Source of the DNA: Thiobacillus denitrificans
GTDB taxonomy: Bacteria > Pseudomonadota > Gammaproteobacteria > Burkholderiales > Thiobacillaceae
Reading direction: 5' to 3'
Assembly (NCBI GenBank): GCA_002343685.1
Contig: DDRS01000021.1
Span: 1 to 64,000 of the forward strand
Length of the DNA stretch: 64,000 nucleotides
In this document: positions 1 to 8,505 of the stretch, one piece after another
How positions within the stretch are numbered: the first letter of the stretch is position 1
How the letters are laid out: every line of letters starts with the position of its first letter
Position numbers and translations under genes: made by a program
The notes under the pieces: generated by a model
Databases searched by the model: none
What the model was told of the DNA's origin: nothing
The model's input: the letters and a program-made list of their open reading frames with translations, nothing else

Positions 1-22
1 GCTCGAATTTTTCCTTAGCCAT
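1..22 (-). CDS. tuf: Elongation factor Tu, first codons only (partial at window edge)
   Basis: Read on the minus strand, the first 22 bases give ATG at 22-20 followed by codons for MAKEKFE, the universal start of bacterial EF-Tu (MAKEKFERTKPHVN...). A GAGGGG ribosome-binding site lies about 10 bases upstream. The gene sits directly downstream of tRNA-Thr, tRNA-Gly and tRNA-Tyr on the same strand, which is the classical tRNA-tufB arrangement of proteobacteria. EF-Tu delivers aminoacyl-tRNA to the ribosome. Only seven codons are visible, so the call rests on this peptide plus context. Confidence 0.85.
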
Positions 23-136
23 TTCCAAGTACCCCTCAAATTTGCACAAGAACGATGCGGCCCATCACAACCAACATCCCGACTACCGCTTTATCAAATA
101 CAGGCGCGCCGCCTCAAACGGCGACCACCCAAAACC

Positions 137-211
137 TGGTGCCCATGGGCAGGATTGAACTGCCGACCTCTCCCTTACCAAGGGAGTGCTCTGCCACTGA
201 GCTACATGGGC
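137..211 (-). tRNA. tRNA-Thr (anticodon GGT)
   Basis: The minus strand folds as a complete 75-nt cloverleaf: acceptor arms GCCCATG/CATGGGC, anticodon stem CTCCC/GGGAG with loop TTGGTAA (anticodon GGT), T-loop TTCAATC and an encoded CCA end. It is the tRNA nearest to tuf in the tRNA-Tyr-Gly-Thr-tuf operon. Confidence 0.96.
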
Positions 212-246
212 TTCGGACTTACTACCAAATAAGCCCACACAAAAAC

Positions 247-320
247 TGGAGCGGGTGAAGGGAATCGAACCCTCGTCATAAGCTTGGAAGGCTTCAGCTC
301 TACCATTGAGCTACACCCGC
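247..320 (-). tRNA. tRNA-Gly (anticodon TCC)
   Basis: The 74-nt minus-strand cloverleaf has acceptor GCGGGTG/CACCCGC, anticodon loop CTTCCAA (TCC), T-loop TTCGATT and encoded CCA. The outermost anticodon-stem pair is a G-A mismatch; the rest of the stem pairs. It lies between tRNA-Thr and tRNA-Tyr in one transcription unit. Confidence 0.95.
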
Positions 321-345
321 TTCGCCCTGCTCGACCTGCAAAAAC

Positions 346-430
346 TGGTGGTGGGGGAAGGATTCGAACCTTCGAAGGCAGAGCCGTCAGATTTACAGTC
401 TGATCCCTTTGACCGCTCGGGAACCCCACC
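346..430 (-). tRNA. tRNA-Tyr (anticodon GTA)
   Basis: This 85-nt class II tRNA has the long variable arm expected of tRNA-Tyr, anticodon loop CTGTAAA (GTA), acceptor GGTGGGG/CCCCACC and encoded CCA. It is the first gene of the tRNA-Tyr-Gly-Thr-tuf operon and follows a strong promoter at 446-475. Confidence 0.96.
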
Positions 431-445
431 CAAACGAAGCGCGAG

Positions 446-475
446 ATTATAGGGGGGTTCCCGAGACGCTGTCAA
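446..475 (-). promoter_or_regulatory. Sigma-70 promoter of the tRNA-tuf operon
   Basis: On the minus strand TTGACA (475-470) and TATAAT (451-446) match both consensus hexamers exactly, with an 18-bp spacer. The -10 box is followed by CTCGCGC, a GC-rich discriminator of the kind linked to stringent control of stable-RNA promoters. It lies 15 bases before the mature 5' end of tRNA-Tyr. Confidence 0.88.
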
Positions 476-503
476 ACACCTTCACCGCAAAAACCCGCCC
501 AGC

Positions 504-1595
504 TCACACATTGAACAGGAAATTCATGACATCGCCATCCTTGACGACATATTCCTTGCCTTCTGCACGCATCTTGCCGGCCTCCTTCGCCCCCTGCTCG
601 CCCTTGCAGGCAATGAAATCCTCGAACGCGATGGTTTGCGCACGGATGAAGCCGCGCTCGAAATCAGTATGGATGACGCCCGCCGCCTGCGGCGCGGTAT
701 CGCCCTTGTGGATGGTCCAGGCCCGCACCTCCTTCACCCCCGCGGTGAAATAGGTCTGCAGTCCGAGCAGATCGTAGGCGGCACGGATCAGGCGATTGAG
801 CCCGGGTTCGTCCCAGCCGAGTTCCTTCAGATACTCCAGTCGATCTTCCGGCGACAACTCCTGAAGCTCAGCCTCCAGCGACGCACACACCGGAACGACC
901 GGGGCGCCCTCCTTTTCGGCAAAGGCCTTCAGCGCGTCGAGCATGGGGTTGTCATGGAAGCCGTCCTCGCTGACGTTGGCAACATACAGCGCTGGCTTGA
1001 CCGTCATCAGACATAACGGCTTGATCGCTTCCAGTCCTTCCGCGTCGAGGCCGGCGGCACGTGCGGGATGCCCTTCGTTCAGTGCGGCAAGCACCGGCTT
1101 CAAGGCCTCCGTGATGACTTTCGCCTCCTTGTCGCCCCCGCGCGCCGCCTTTTCATACCGTATCAACGCTTTCTCGGCGCTCGCCAGATCAGCGAGCGCC
1201 AATTCGGTCGCAATAGTCTCGACATCTGACAGTGGATCGACCTTGCCTGCGACGTGAATCACGTTTTCGTTGTGAAAACAGCGCACAACGTGGCAGATCG
1301 CATCCGTTTCGCGGATGTTGGCGAGAAACTGGTTGCCCAGACCCTCGCCTTTCGAGGCGCCTGCCACCAAGCCAGCGATATCGACGAATTCGACGATTGC
1401 CGGCACCACCTTTTGCGGTTGGATGATGTCGGCCAGCTGCGCCAGACGCGGATCCGGTACTTCAACGATGCCGGTATTCGGCTCGATGGTGCAGAAGGGG
1501 TAATTCTCCGCCGCAATACCCGCCTGGGTCAGCGCATTGAACAGGGTGGATTTTCCGACGTTGGGCAAGCCAACGATGCCGCATTTGAGACTCAT
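504..1595 (-). CDS. ychF: Redox-regulated ATPase YchF (Obg-like)
   Basis: The 363-residue protein is full length for YchF/OLA1, a P-loop NTPase of the Obg-HflX family that binds ribosomes and prefers ATP to GTP. The P-loop GLPNVGKSTLFNALT lies near residues 9-23, DIAGLV is the G3 motif, and the protein ends in a TGS domain (region QTYFTAGVKEVRAWTI onward, ending DGDVMNFLFNV). Its ATG overlaps the pth stop by 4 bases, so both are translated from the lolB-ispE-prs-rplY-pth-ychF cluster, a gene order conserved in beta- and gammaproteobacteria. Confidence 0.97.
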   Translation of the reverse strand: MSLKCGIVGLPNVGKSTLFNALTQAGIAAENYPFCTIEPNTGIVEVPDPRLAQLADIIQPQKVVPAIVEFVDIAGLVAGASKGEGLGNQFLANIRETDAICHVVRCFHNENVIHVAGKVDPLSDVETIATELALADLASAEKALIRYEKAARGGDKEAKVITEALKPVLAALNEGHPARAAGLDAEGLEAIKPLCLMTVKPALYVANVSEDGFHDNPMLDALKAFAEKEGAPVVPVCASLEAELQELSPEDRLEYLKELGWDEPGLNRLIRAAYDLLGLQTYFTAGVKEVRAWTIHKGDTAPQAAGVIHTDFERGFIRAQTIAFEDFIACKGEQGAKEAGKMRAEGKEYVVKDGDVMNFLFNV

Positions 1596-2203
1596 GGGGT
1601 TTCCAGTCTAGGTTTAACAGGGGCGGTTTTTGCGGGCGGATTGGTGTTAGCGCGCTGGGTGGCCATATTCCACTCGCCTTTCTCGATCAGCGGCATAAGA
1701 TCGAGTGCGCGATCGATGGCCGCGTCGATCTCCGCCTGCTCCTCGCGCCGTGGCGGCTTGAGGACATAGTTCACGACTTCGTTGCGGTCGCCCGGATGGC
1801 CGATCCCGATGCGCAGCCGCCAGTAGTCCTGCGTTCCCATATGCGAGGTGATGTCCTTGAGACCATTGTGCCCGCCCATGCCGCCGCCGAACTTGAGGCG
1901 CAACTGGCCAGGCGGAATGTCGAGCTCGTCATGCACCACCAGGATCTCGCCCGGCGCAATACGATGAAAACGCGCCAGCGCGCCGACCGCCTGGCCGGAA
2001 CGGTTCATGAAGGTCTGCGGTAACAGCATCCAGATGTTTCCCGCACTGCGCCCGACAATGCCGTGAAAACGCGATTCATGCGCCAATGGAATGTTCCATG
2101 CCCGCGCGAGACGCGCGCAAAACCAAAACCCGGCATTGTGCCGGGTTTCTTCGTAGTCACGCCCCGGGTTACCGAGGCCGACAATCAGGCGGGGGGCCAT
2201 CAT
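1592..2203 (-). CDS. pth: Peptidyl-tRNA hydrolase
   Basis: Pth cleaves peptidyl-tRNA released from stalled ribosomes so that the tRNA can be reused. The 203-residue protein starts with LIVGLGNPGRDYEETRHNAG, containing the family signature and the catalytic His (of RHNAG), and has the second signature GGMGGHNGLKDI in the middle. It follows rplY by 40 bases and overlaps ychF by 4. The gap to rplY contains an 8-bp hairpin (2215-2237) without a T-tract, so readthrough is likely. Two adjacent ATGs (MMAP) leave the start uncertain by one codon. Confidence 0.97.
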   Translation of the reverse strand: MMAPRLIVGLGNPGRDYEETRHNAGFWFCARLARAWNIPLAHESRFHGIVGRSAGNIWMLLPQTFMNRSGQAVGALARFHRIAPGEILVVHDELDIPPGQLRLKFGGGMGGHNGLKDITSHMGTQDYWRLRIGIGHPGDRNEVVNYVLKPPRREEQAEIDAAIDRALDLMPLIEKGEWNMATQRANTNPPAKTAPVKPRLETP

Positions 2204-2243
2204 GACGACTCACAACGCAACCACAGCCGGGTTGCGTCAAGAC

Positions 2244-2864
2244 TCAAGCTGCGGGTGCAGCAGGCGTCTCAGATGCGGCTTCGTCGGACTTCATACCCTT
2301 CGGCAGCGTGATCGTCGCCACTGCGGGATTCTCGTGCTGCACATGCGCAACAAGTTCCACGCCCTCGGGCAATACGAGGTCATTCGCATGAACGGAATGG
2401 CCGATCTCCAGCGCCCCCATATCCACAGCAATGAATTCGGGCAGATTACCCGGCAGACAGGTCACGTCGATTTCGGTCACCACATGGCTGACCTTGCCAC
2501 CACCGGTTTTTACGCCGGGGGCGGTATCCGCATTCAGGAAGTGCAGCGGAACCTTGACGTGTATTTTGTGCGTCTTGTCGACACGCTGGAAGTCGACGTG
2601 CAACACCTGCTGCTTGTAGGGATGCCATTGCGTATCGCGCAGCAGCACGGATTCCTTGGCACCGTCGATATTCAGCGACAGCACGGAGGCATGGAAAGCC
2701 TCCTTGCGCAGCGCGTGGTATAGCGCGTTGTGATCCAGTTCGATCTGCACCGGGGCGGCCGTGCCGCCGTAGACGATGCCGGGAACCTTGCCAGTGTGAC
2801 GCAGACGGCGGCTCGCACCCGTACCTTGCAACTCACGCTTGGCGGCGATGACTTCGATTTCCAT
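2244..2864 (-). CDS. rplY: 50S ribosomal protein L25, long (Ctc/TL5) form
   Basis: L25 binds 5S rRNA. At 206 residues this is the long two-domain form: an N-terminal L25 domain (about residues 1-90, KRELQGTGASRRLRHTGKVP...) and a C-terminal TL5 beta domain, ending in an Ala/Pro-rich tail. GGAGAAATACT before the ATG supplies a good ribosome-binding site. It lies 56 bases after prs, separated by a weak terminator-like hairpin, and forms a cluster with pth and ychF. Confidence 0.97.
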   Translation of the reverse strand: MEIEVIAAKRELQGTGASRRLRHTGKVPGIVYGGTAAPVQIELDHNALYHALRKEAFHASVLSLNIDGAKESVLLRDTQWHPYKQQVLHVDFQRVDKTHKIHVKVPLHFLNADTAPGVKTGGGKVSHVVTEIDVTCLPGNLPEFIAVDMGALEIGHSVHANDLVLPEGVELVAHVQHENPAVATITLPKGMKSDEAASETPAAPAA

Positions 2865-2886
2865 AGTATTTCTCCAATTTACCCAT

Positions 2887-2908
2887 AAAAGCCCCCGCGA
2901 CCAGGGGC
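2887..2908 (-). terminator. Weak terminator or attenuator between prs and rplY
   Basis: On the minus strand GCCCC and GGGGC form a short GC-rich stem with an 8-base loop, followed by TTTT. The stem is only 5 bp, so partial readthrough from prs into rplY is more likely than full termination. Confidence 0.4.
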
Positions 2909-2920
2909 ATTCCCAGCCCG

Positions 2921-3871
2921 CTATTCGATGAAGAGCGAACTGACAGAATCTTCGTTGCTGATGCGGCGGATGGTTTCCGCCAGCAGTTCAGCCACCGACA
3001 ACTGCCGGATTTTCTTGCATGCGCGCGCATCGTCGCGCAACGGGATGGTATCGGTCACCACCAGCTCGTCGATCGCGGAATTCGTCACGCGTTCGGCGGC
3101 GCTACCCGAGAGTACGGCATGCGTGCAATACGCCATCACCTTCTTGGCGCCATGTTCCTTCAGCGCATTGGCCGCTTCGCACAGCGTATTGGCCGTGTCG
3201 ACCATGTCATCCATGATGATGCAGGTCCGATCCTTGACGTCGCCGATGATGTGCATCACCTTCGCCACGTTTGGCTTGGGACGACGCTTGTCGATGATCG
3301 CCAGGTCGCATTCCAGCCGCTTCGCAATCGCCCGTGCCCGCACCACCCCGCCTACATCCGGCGATACCACCATCAGGTTCGGGTGGTTGCGCTTCCAGAT
3401 ATCGCCCAGCAGGATCGGACTGGAATAGATGTTGTCGACCGGAATGTCGAAAAACCCCTGGATCTGGTCCGAATGCAGATCCATCGTCAGCAAGCGGTCG
3501 ATTCCCACGCCCTGCAGCATGTTGGCCACCACCTTGGCGGTGATCGCCACCCGGGCCGAACGGGTGCGCCGGTCCTGGCGCGCATAGCCGTAATACGGGA
3601 TCGCCGCGGTGATGCGAGCGGCCGAGGCGCGTTTCAGCGCATCGACCATCACCATGACTTCCATCAGGGTATCGTTGGTCGGCTGGCAGGTCGACTGCAG
3701 CACGAACACGTCCTTGCCGCGCACGTTCTCCAGGATCTCGACCATCACCTCGCCATCGGAAAACCGCGACACCGTGGCACGGCCGAGATGAATGTTCAAG
3801 TGGCGCACCACGTCGCTGGCAAGACGTGGGTTGGCATTTCCGCTGAACACCATCAGGTTGTCTATGGACAC
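2921..3871 (-). CDS. prs: Ribose-phosphate pyrophosphokinase (PRPP synthetase)
   Basis: Prs makes PRPP from ribose 5-phosphate and ATP for nucleotide, His, Trp and NAD synthesis. The 316-residue protein is the usual class I length. It shows the N-terminal FSGNANPRLA motif, the flexible loop YYGYARQDRRT, the signature DLHSDQIQGFFDIPVDN and the PRPP-binding loop CIIMDDMVDTANTL. The ATG is preceded by GGAG. A strong hairpin terminator lies only about 30 bases upstream, so prs probably needs its own promoter or readthrough control. Confidence 0.98.
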   Translation of the reverse strand: MSIDNLMVFSGNANPRLASDVVRHLNIHLGRATVSRFSDGEVMVEILENVRGKDVFVLQSTCQPTNDTLMEVMVMVDALKRASAARITAAIPYYGYARQDRRTRSARVAITAKVVANMLQGVGIDRLLTMDLHSDQIQGFFDIPVDNIYSSPILLGDIWKRNHPNLMVVSPDVGGVVRARAIAKRLECDLAIIDKRRPKPNVAKVMHIIGDVKDRTCIIMDDMVDTANTLCEAANALKEHGAKKVMAYCTHAVLSGSAAERVTNSAIDELVVTDTIPLRDDARACKKIRQLSVAELLAETIRRISNEDSVSSLFIE

Positions 3872-3900
3872 ACGAGTCTCCGGCGATTTGGCTGGTCCGA

Positions 3901-3935
3901 CACAACAACAAAAACAGCCGCCACCGGCGGCTGTT
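3901..3935 (-). terminator. Rho-independent terminator after tRNA-Gln
   Basis: Positions 3913-3922 and 3926-3935 form a perfect 10-bp stem (AACAGCCGCC with GGCGGCTGTT) with a 3-base loop. On the minus strand it is followed by TTTTTGTTGTTG. It closes the lolB-ispE-tRNA-Gln transcript just before prs. Confidence 0.85.
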
Positions 3936-3943
3936 CGCTTAAC

Positions 3944-4018
3944 TGGCTGGGGAGGTAGGGATCGAACCTACGAATGTCGGAATCAAAATCCGATGCCTTA
4001 CCACTTGGCGACTCCCCA
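3944..4018 (-). tRNA. tRNA-Gln (anticodon TTG)
   Basis: The 75-nt minus-strand cloverleaf has acceptor TGGGGAG/CTCCCCA, anticodon loop TTTTGAT (TTG), T-loop TTCGATC and encoded CCA. It sits between ispE and prs, a position typical for betaproteobacteria. Confidence 0.96.
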
Positions 4019-4036
4019 ATAAAAATCGGGTGCTGC

Positions 4037-4873
4037 TCAGTCGCAGTACTCGTACAGCGGATGCCGGTCGAGCCCCTGCGCCACAAAACCCTGCATCGTT
4101 TCGGGCAGCTGGCGCAACACGCCGCGCGCCGCCTCTTCCGTCCCGAACGATGCAAACACGCAGGCCCCCGAACCGGTCATCCGCGCCTCGCCGAAATTCG
4201 CCAGCCATTCGAGATGACGCGCGACTTCGGGGTATCGACTGACCACCACGGACTGCAGGTCGTTACGACCCATGCCTGCGGAAAAGGGCGCTATTTTGAG
4301 GGGTGGCGTGTTGCGTGTCAATTCCGGCGCAGCAAAAATTGCCGCGGTCGGCACCTGCACCGGCGGCATCAACACCACATACCAGGCCGGAGGGATGTTC
4401 ACCGCATGCAGGATTTCGCCGACGCCTTCGGCAAATGCAGTCTGTCCAAACACGAACACGGGCACGTCCGCTCCCAGTCGCAGCGCCAGTTCCTGAAGCG
4501 TCTTGCGCGGCAGTTCGACCTGCCACAGGCGATTGAGCGCCAGCAGGACCGTGGCGGCGTCCGAACTGCCGCCGCCCAGGCCGCCGCCAAGCGGCAGATT
4601 TTTATCCAGTCGGATGCTCACGCCCGCTCCGGCAGGTGCGTAGGCCTGCAATAGGCGCGCCGCACGAACGGTCAGGTCATCGTCCTCGGACACGCCGGGA
4701 AGATCGCCTTCACGTACGATCCGCCCATCGTCGCGCAATTCGAGATGTACGGTGTCGCCACGGTTGATCAGCCGGAACACGCTCTGCAGCAGGTGGTAGC
4801 CGTCGGCACGCCGGCCGACGACATGCAGGAACAGATTCAGTTTGGCCGGGGCGGGATAGGCGTGGCTGCTCAT
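4037..4873 (-). CDS. ispE: 4-diphosphocytidyl-2-C-methyl-D-erythritol kinase
   Basis: IspE phosphorylates CDP-methylerythritol in the MEP pathway of isoprenoid synthesis. The protein shows PAPAKLNLFLHVVGRRADGYH at the N terminus, as in the family, and the GHMP-kinase glycine loop PLGGGLGGGSSDAATVLL. I place the start at 4873, where ATG overlaps the lolB stop (ATGA); an in-frame ATG four codons further upstream (4885) is possible. The 278-residue length is normal. It is followed by tRNA-Gln. Confidence 0.96.
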   Translation of the reverse strand: MSSHAYPAPAKLNLFLHVVGRRADGYHLLQSVFRLINRGDTVHLELRDDGRIVREGDLPGVSEDDDLTVRAARLLQAYAPAGAGVSIRLDKNLPLGGGLGGGSSDAATVLLALNRLWQVELPRKTLQELALRLGADVPVFVFGQTAFAEGVGEILHAVNIPPAWYVVLMPPVQVPTAAIFAAPELTRNTPPLKIAPFSAGMGRNDLQSVVVSRYPEVARHLEWLANFGEARMTGSGACVFASFGTEEAARGVLRQLPETMQGFVAQGLDRHPLYEYCD

Positions 4874-5436
4874 TCGCTTTGCCAACTATCGGCCACCAGC
4901 CGGATTTCCAATCCTTCGCGCGCCACCACCAGCTTGCGCGGGCGCGCAGACACATCGGCAGCATACTGCAGGTAATCGATCGTCCAGCCATCCTGCTTGA
5001 GTTGCGCAAGACGGCCCGAGGCATCGCGCGTGGCCTCGAAGGCACTACCCGGGGCCGGACGCGCCTGCACCCACCAGGTCAGCCCCGTGACCGGCAACAC
5101 ATAACCGAGCGCCTCGCGCGTCAAGGTGTCGGCATCGCGGGCGTGTCGCGTAGGCTGATTAGGGATTTCGAGCGTCACGCCGTCGCCGTCGCGCACGATG
5201 CGCGCCACCCCCTGCCCCAGGGGCGACGTCATCAGCAACTCGTCCCGGTCTGCCCGATGCTGCCAATGGATCTGGCCTGACAGATTCTGCTCGTCACTCT
5301 GCACGCCGATGCGGCCCTGCAGGGTCCAGTTGGCTGACTGGGCTGGCACCTCGACGACCGGAGGCACAGGGGGAGCCGATGCGCAACCGCCCAGTAGCAG
5401 CGCCAGGAGCGCTGTTGTAGAGGCGGCGCGCATCAA
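4870..5436 (-). CDS. lolB: Outer-membrane lipoprotein LolB
   Basis: LolB receives lipoproteins from the periplasmic carrier LolA and inserts them in the outer membrane. The 188-residue protein begins with a lipoprotein signal ending LLLGGC (Cys18 lipidated), followed by a Pro-rich linker and the family core (NWTLQGRIGVQ, W-rich GLTWWVQARPAPG, DGWTIDYLQY). It overlaps the upstream TPR gene by 4 bases and ispE by 4 bases, indicating translational coupling. Confidence 0.93.
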   Translation of the reverse strand: MMRAASTTALLALLLGGCASAPPVPPVVEVPAQSANWTLQGRIGVQSDEQNLSGQIHWQHRADRDELLMTSPLGQGVARIVRDGDGVTLEIPNQPTRHARDADTLTREALGYVLPVTGLTWWVQARPAPGSAFEATRDASGRLAQLKQDGWTIDYLQYAADVSARPRKLVVAREGLEIRLVADSWQSE

Positions 5437-7202
5437 GGCTTAAGACGGTGCAGCGTTTCCAGCAACACTTCGTTTTGCGGGTGGCTTTGCAGGCTGGTTT
5501 GCCAGAGCTTGCCCGCTTCGTCGCGCTGGCCGCGCGCCCACAGGACTTCGCCCAGGTGAGCGGCGATTTCGGGGTCGGGGCGCGCCTTGAAGGCACGTTC
5601 GAGATATTCCTGCGCGCGCGCCAGATTGCCTGAGCGGTATTGTGCCCAGCCCACGCTATCGAGGATGAAGGGATCGTCCGGCGACAGGGTCAATGCCTTG
5701 TCGAGAAGGGTGATGGCTTCGGAAAGACGCTTGGTGCGGTCAGCCAGCGTGTAACCCAGCGCGTTGTAGGCTTGTGCATCCATGGGACGCAGCACGATCA
5801 CGCGGCGCAAATCCGCCTCCAGCACATCGAGCTTGTCGAGTTTCTCGGCCGCCATGGCATGGTCGTACAGCAGATCCGCCGAGTCGGGGTAACGCTTGAG
5901 CCCCTCCGACAGCACCTCATAGATCGCCGCGTACTGCTTGCTGCCGCGCAATACTTCGGCCTGGGCCTGAATCAGCCGCACATTCTGCGCATCATTCTCG
6001 CCCTGGGTGGCTTTCAACAGAGCGATCGCCTCATCCGGCCGGCCGGCCCCTACCAGCAGCACGGCCTGACGCGCACGCGCCGGAACCAGATAATTGCCGG
6101 CCTTGACCCCGGCGTAGTAGGCACCAGCCGCTTCCGGCTGTTTCATCTGTTCGGCCGCCTGTCCCAGGTAGTAGTACACGGCGTTCGGATCGCGCGGGTT
6201 GTATTCCAGGGTTTTCGCCAGGAAATCGTGGGCTGTCTTGGCATCGCCCATTTGCAGTGACAACAGGCCCGCAGCAAAACTCACTTCGGCATTGCGCGGA
6301 AAATCCCGGGTCAGCCGGGTGAATTCGGCGCGCGCCTCGTCGAAATGGTTGGCATTGACGAGGACGCGCGCGTAGGCCAGCCGAACCTCGCGGGCATCGG
6401 GATGCGCCGTCAGGAACGTCCGCATGAACGCAAGCGCATCGGCATGCGATGTCTGGTCGAGTATCTGGGCCCGCAGCAAAGCAGCCGGCTCCCAGCCTGG
6501 ACGCAGGTCATCGGCCTTCTGCAAGGCGGCGACCGCCGCCTCGTTGCGTCCGACGCTGGCCGCGGCCTGGGCCACGGCAAAACGCGCTTCCGGCAAGGTC
6601 GGATAGTCTTCGGCCAGCCGTTCGACCAGTTCCAGCCCGGCCGGCGAGCCACGCGTTTTCCCCATCACGGAGGTCAGATGCAGAAAGCCATTCGCAGAAT
6701 CCTTCTTCAATAGGATCCGTAGAATGGGCTCGGCCTCGTCGAATTTGCCCTCATTCAGCAGCAGCACCGCCATCGTCTGCTGGGCAGGCTCCGAATCCGG
6801 TTCGGCCGCCATCCACAGCCGCGTGGCCTCCAGCGCGCCGGCCGGGTTGCGGGCGAACATCGAAACCTCGGCGGCCCGGCGGGCGATACGGGGATCGTGC
6901 GTCTCTCGCGCGAGATCGAGATAGGTCGACTGGGCGATGCCGATCTGGCCACGCTGTCCGGCCACTTCCGCCACCAGGAACTTGAACAGGATGTCCGGCG
7001 TAAGCGGCTGCTTGGGCAATGCGGCTTGTGCCTTGGCCGCAGCCTCTGTCGCCGGGTCGACTGCAGGCCCAGCCACCGCCTCGGCAGACGGCTGGGGCTG
7101 GGATTCCACCACGGCAGGCGGCGGCGACTTGACGCCAAGCTGGCTGCACGCGGTCACGAGCGCCAGCAGTGCGTAGAGAGGAAAAGTCTTGAGGAATGCC
7201 AT
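5433..7202 (-). CDS. Tetratricopeptide-repeat lipoprotein
   Basis: The start at 7202 gives a signal peptide ending ALVTAC (Cys19), so this is a predicted lipoprotein of 589 residues. After a Pro/Ala-rich linker it consists of many TPR-like helical pairs; the clearest are in the C-terminal third (AYNALGYTLADRTKRLSEAI, FILDSVGWAQYRSGNLARAQ, AHLGEVLWARGQRDEA). TPR lipoproteins of this kind usually scaffold envelope complexes. It is the first gene of the unit with lolB and ispE. No specific partner can be named from sequence. Confidence 0.88.
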   Translation of the reverse strand: MAFLKTFPLYALLALVTACSQLGVKSPPPAVVESQPQPSAEAVAGPAVDPATEAAAKAQAALPKQPLTPDILFKFLVAEVAGQRGQIGIAQSTYLDLARETHDPRIARRAAEVSMFARNPAGALEATRLWMAAEPDSEPAQQTMAVLLLNEGKFDEAEPILRILLKKDSANGFLHLTSVMGKTRGSPAGLELVERLAEDYPTLPEARFAVAQAAASVGRNEAAVAALQKADDLRPGWEPAALLRAQILDQTSHADALAFMRTFLTAHPDAREVRLAYARVLVNANHFDEARAEFTRLTRDFPRNAEVSFAAGLLSLQMGDAKTAHDFLAKTLEYNPRDPNAVYYYLGQAAEQMKQPEAAGAYYAGVKAGNYLVPARARQAVLLVGAGRPDEAIALLKATQGENDAQNVRLIQAQAEVLRGSKQYAAIYEVLSEGLKRYPDSADLLYDHAMAAEKLDKLDVLEADLRRVIVLRPMDAQAYNALGYTLADRTKRLSEAITLLDKALTLSPDDPFILDSVGWAQYRSGNLARAQEYLERAFKARPDPEIAAHLGEVLWARGQRDEAGKLWQTSLQSHPQNEVLLETLHRLKP

Positions 7203-7281
7203 GTTATGCCTTGTTGATCGGTTGCTTGTCACGATTCTAAGCGTTCGAGGCCCGCCTGTATGCAAGGTTCAACCTTGCCCT

Positions 7282-8505
7282 CTATTGCGACCGCAGCGCG
7301 TCGATGGGATCGAGCCCTGCGGCGCGCCTGGCCGGGTAGAAGCCGAAAAACACGCCGATCAGGAAAGATACGCCGACCGCCATCAGCACCGAGGCCGGCG
7401 TGACCGCTACCGGCAAACCGGCCAGCCGTTCGACCAGCCAGGCGCCGCCAATGCCGAACAGCAGGCCGATTCCGCAGCCGAACAGTGACAGGGTCAGCGC
7501 CTCGATCAGAAACTGCCACAACACATCGCGGCGGCGTGCGCCGATCGCCATGCGGATGCCGATCTCGCGGGTACGTTCGGTCACCGACACCAGCATGATG
7601 TTCATGATCCCGATACCGCCCACCACCAGCGAGATGGCGGCGATCGCACCAAGTAGCAGGCTCATGATCCGGGTGGTCGAGGCGGCGGTCTCGGCGAGGG
7701 CCGTCAGGTTGCGCACGGTAAAGTCGTCATCCTGGCCCAATCCGATCCGATGCCGGCTGCGCAGCAGATCGTTGATGGACGCTTCGGCGGCATCCATGCG
7801 TTTTTCCGACACGGCCTGCACCATGATGAAGCGGGCGCGGTTGCGCAGGGTGTTGCTGAATATCTTTTGCTGCGCGCTGCTGATCGGCACCAGCACGGTA
7901 TCGTCCTGGTCGCGCCCATCGAGGCTCTGCCCCTTGGATGCCAGCACGCCGATCACCTCGAACGGCGCCTGCTTGATACGGATGATCTTGCCGACGGGAT
8001 CCTCGTCGCCGAACAGTTCGCGCGCCACCACTCCACCGATGACCGCCACCCGCGCCCCCCGGCGCACGTCGGCGTCGCTGAAGAAACTGCCCGACGCCAT
8101 CGACCAGTTCCGCACCACGGCATAGTCCGGCGTCGTGCCGTAGACCGAGGTGTTCCAGTTGACGCCCCCGTAGATCAGCTGGGCGCCGCCGGGCGACACC
8201 GGCGCCGACGCCAGGATGTCGGGCAGGTCGCGGATGGCGTCGGCATCGTCGAAGGTGAGCGAGGGCGCATCGCCGGTCGCCACCCGCGCGCCCCCCGACG
8301 AGACGGCACCCGACATGATGATGAAGAGATTGCTGCCCATCGACTCGATCGCGCTTCGTACCATCGCTTGCGCACCCTGGCCGATCGCCAGCATGAGAAT
8401 GACGGCCGCCACGCCGATGACCATGCCGAGCATGGTGAGGAAGCTGCGCATGCGGTGCGTGGTGAGCGCATGCCAGGCGGTCTCGAGGAGACTGGTGAAA
8501 ATCAT
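7282..8505 (-). CDS. MacB-type ABC transporter permease
   Basis: This 407-residue permease has an N-terminal membrane segment (residues about 21-45, FLTMLGMVIGVAAVILMLAI), a large periplasmic MacB_PCD domain (about 50-280) and three C-terminal membrane segments in an FtsX-like domain (VVGGIGIMNIMLVSVTERTREIGIRMAIGARR). This is the MacB/LolE-type mechanotransmission topology. The start at 8505 overlaps the ATPase stop (ATGA). In E. coli MacB the ATPase and permease are fused; here they are separate genes. Substrate (macrolide, peptide or lipid) cannot be told from sequence. Confidence 0.93.
   Translation of the reverse strand: MIFTSLLETAWHALTTHRMRSFLTMLGMVIGVAAVILMLAIGQGAQAMVRSAIESMGSNLFIIMSGAVSSGGARVATGDAPSLTFDDADAIRDLPDILASAPVSPGGAQLIYGGVNWNTSVYGTTPDYAVVRNWSMASGSFFSDADVRRGARVAVIGGVVARELFGDEDPVGKIIRIKQAPFEVIGVLASKGQSLDGRDQDDTVLVPISSAQQKIFSNTLRNRARFIMVQAVSEKRMDAAEASINDLLRSRHRIGLGQDDDFTVRNLTALAETAASTTRIMSLLLGAIAAISLVVGGIGIMNIMLVSVTERTREIGIRMAIGARRRDVLWQFLIEALTLSLFGCGIGLLFGIGGAWLVERLAGLPVAVTPASVLMAVGVSFLIGVFFGFYPARRAAGLDPIDALRSQ

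Noticed and set aside
247..320. Possible defective tRNA-Gly because of one mismatched anticodon-stem pair
   Set aside because: All other stems, loops, anticodon and CCA are intact and the outer stem pair is often weak; it is treated as functional.
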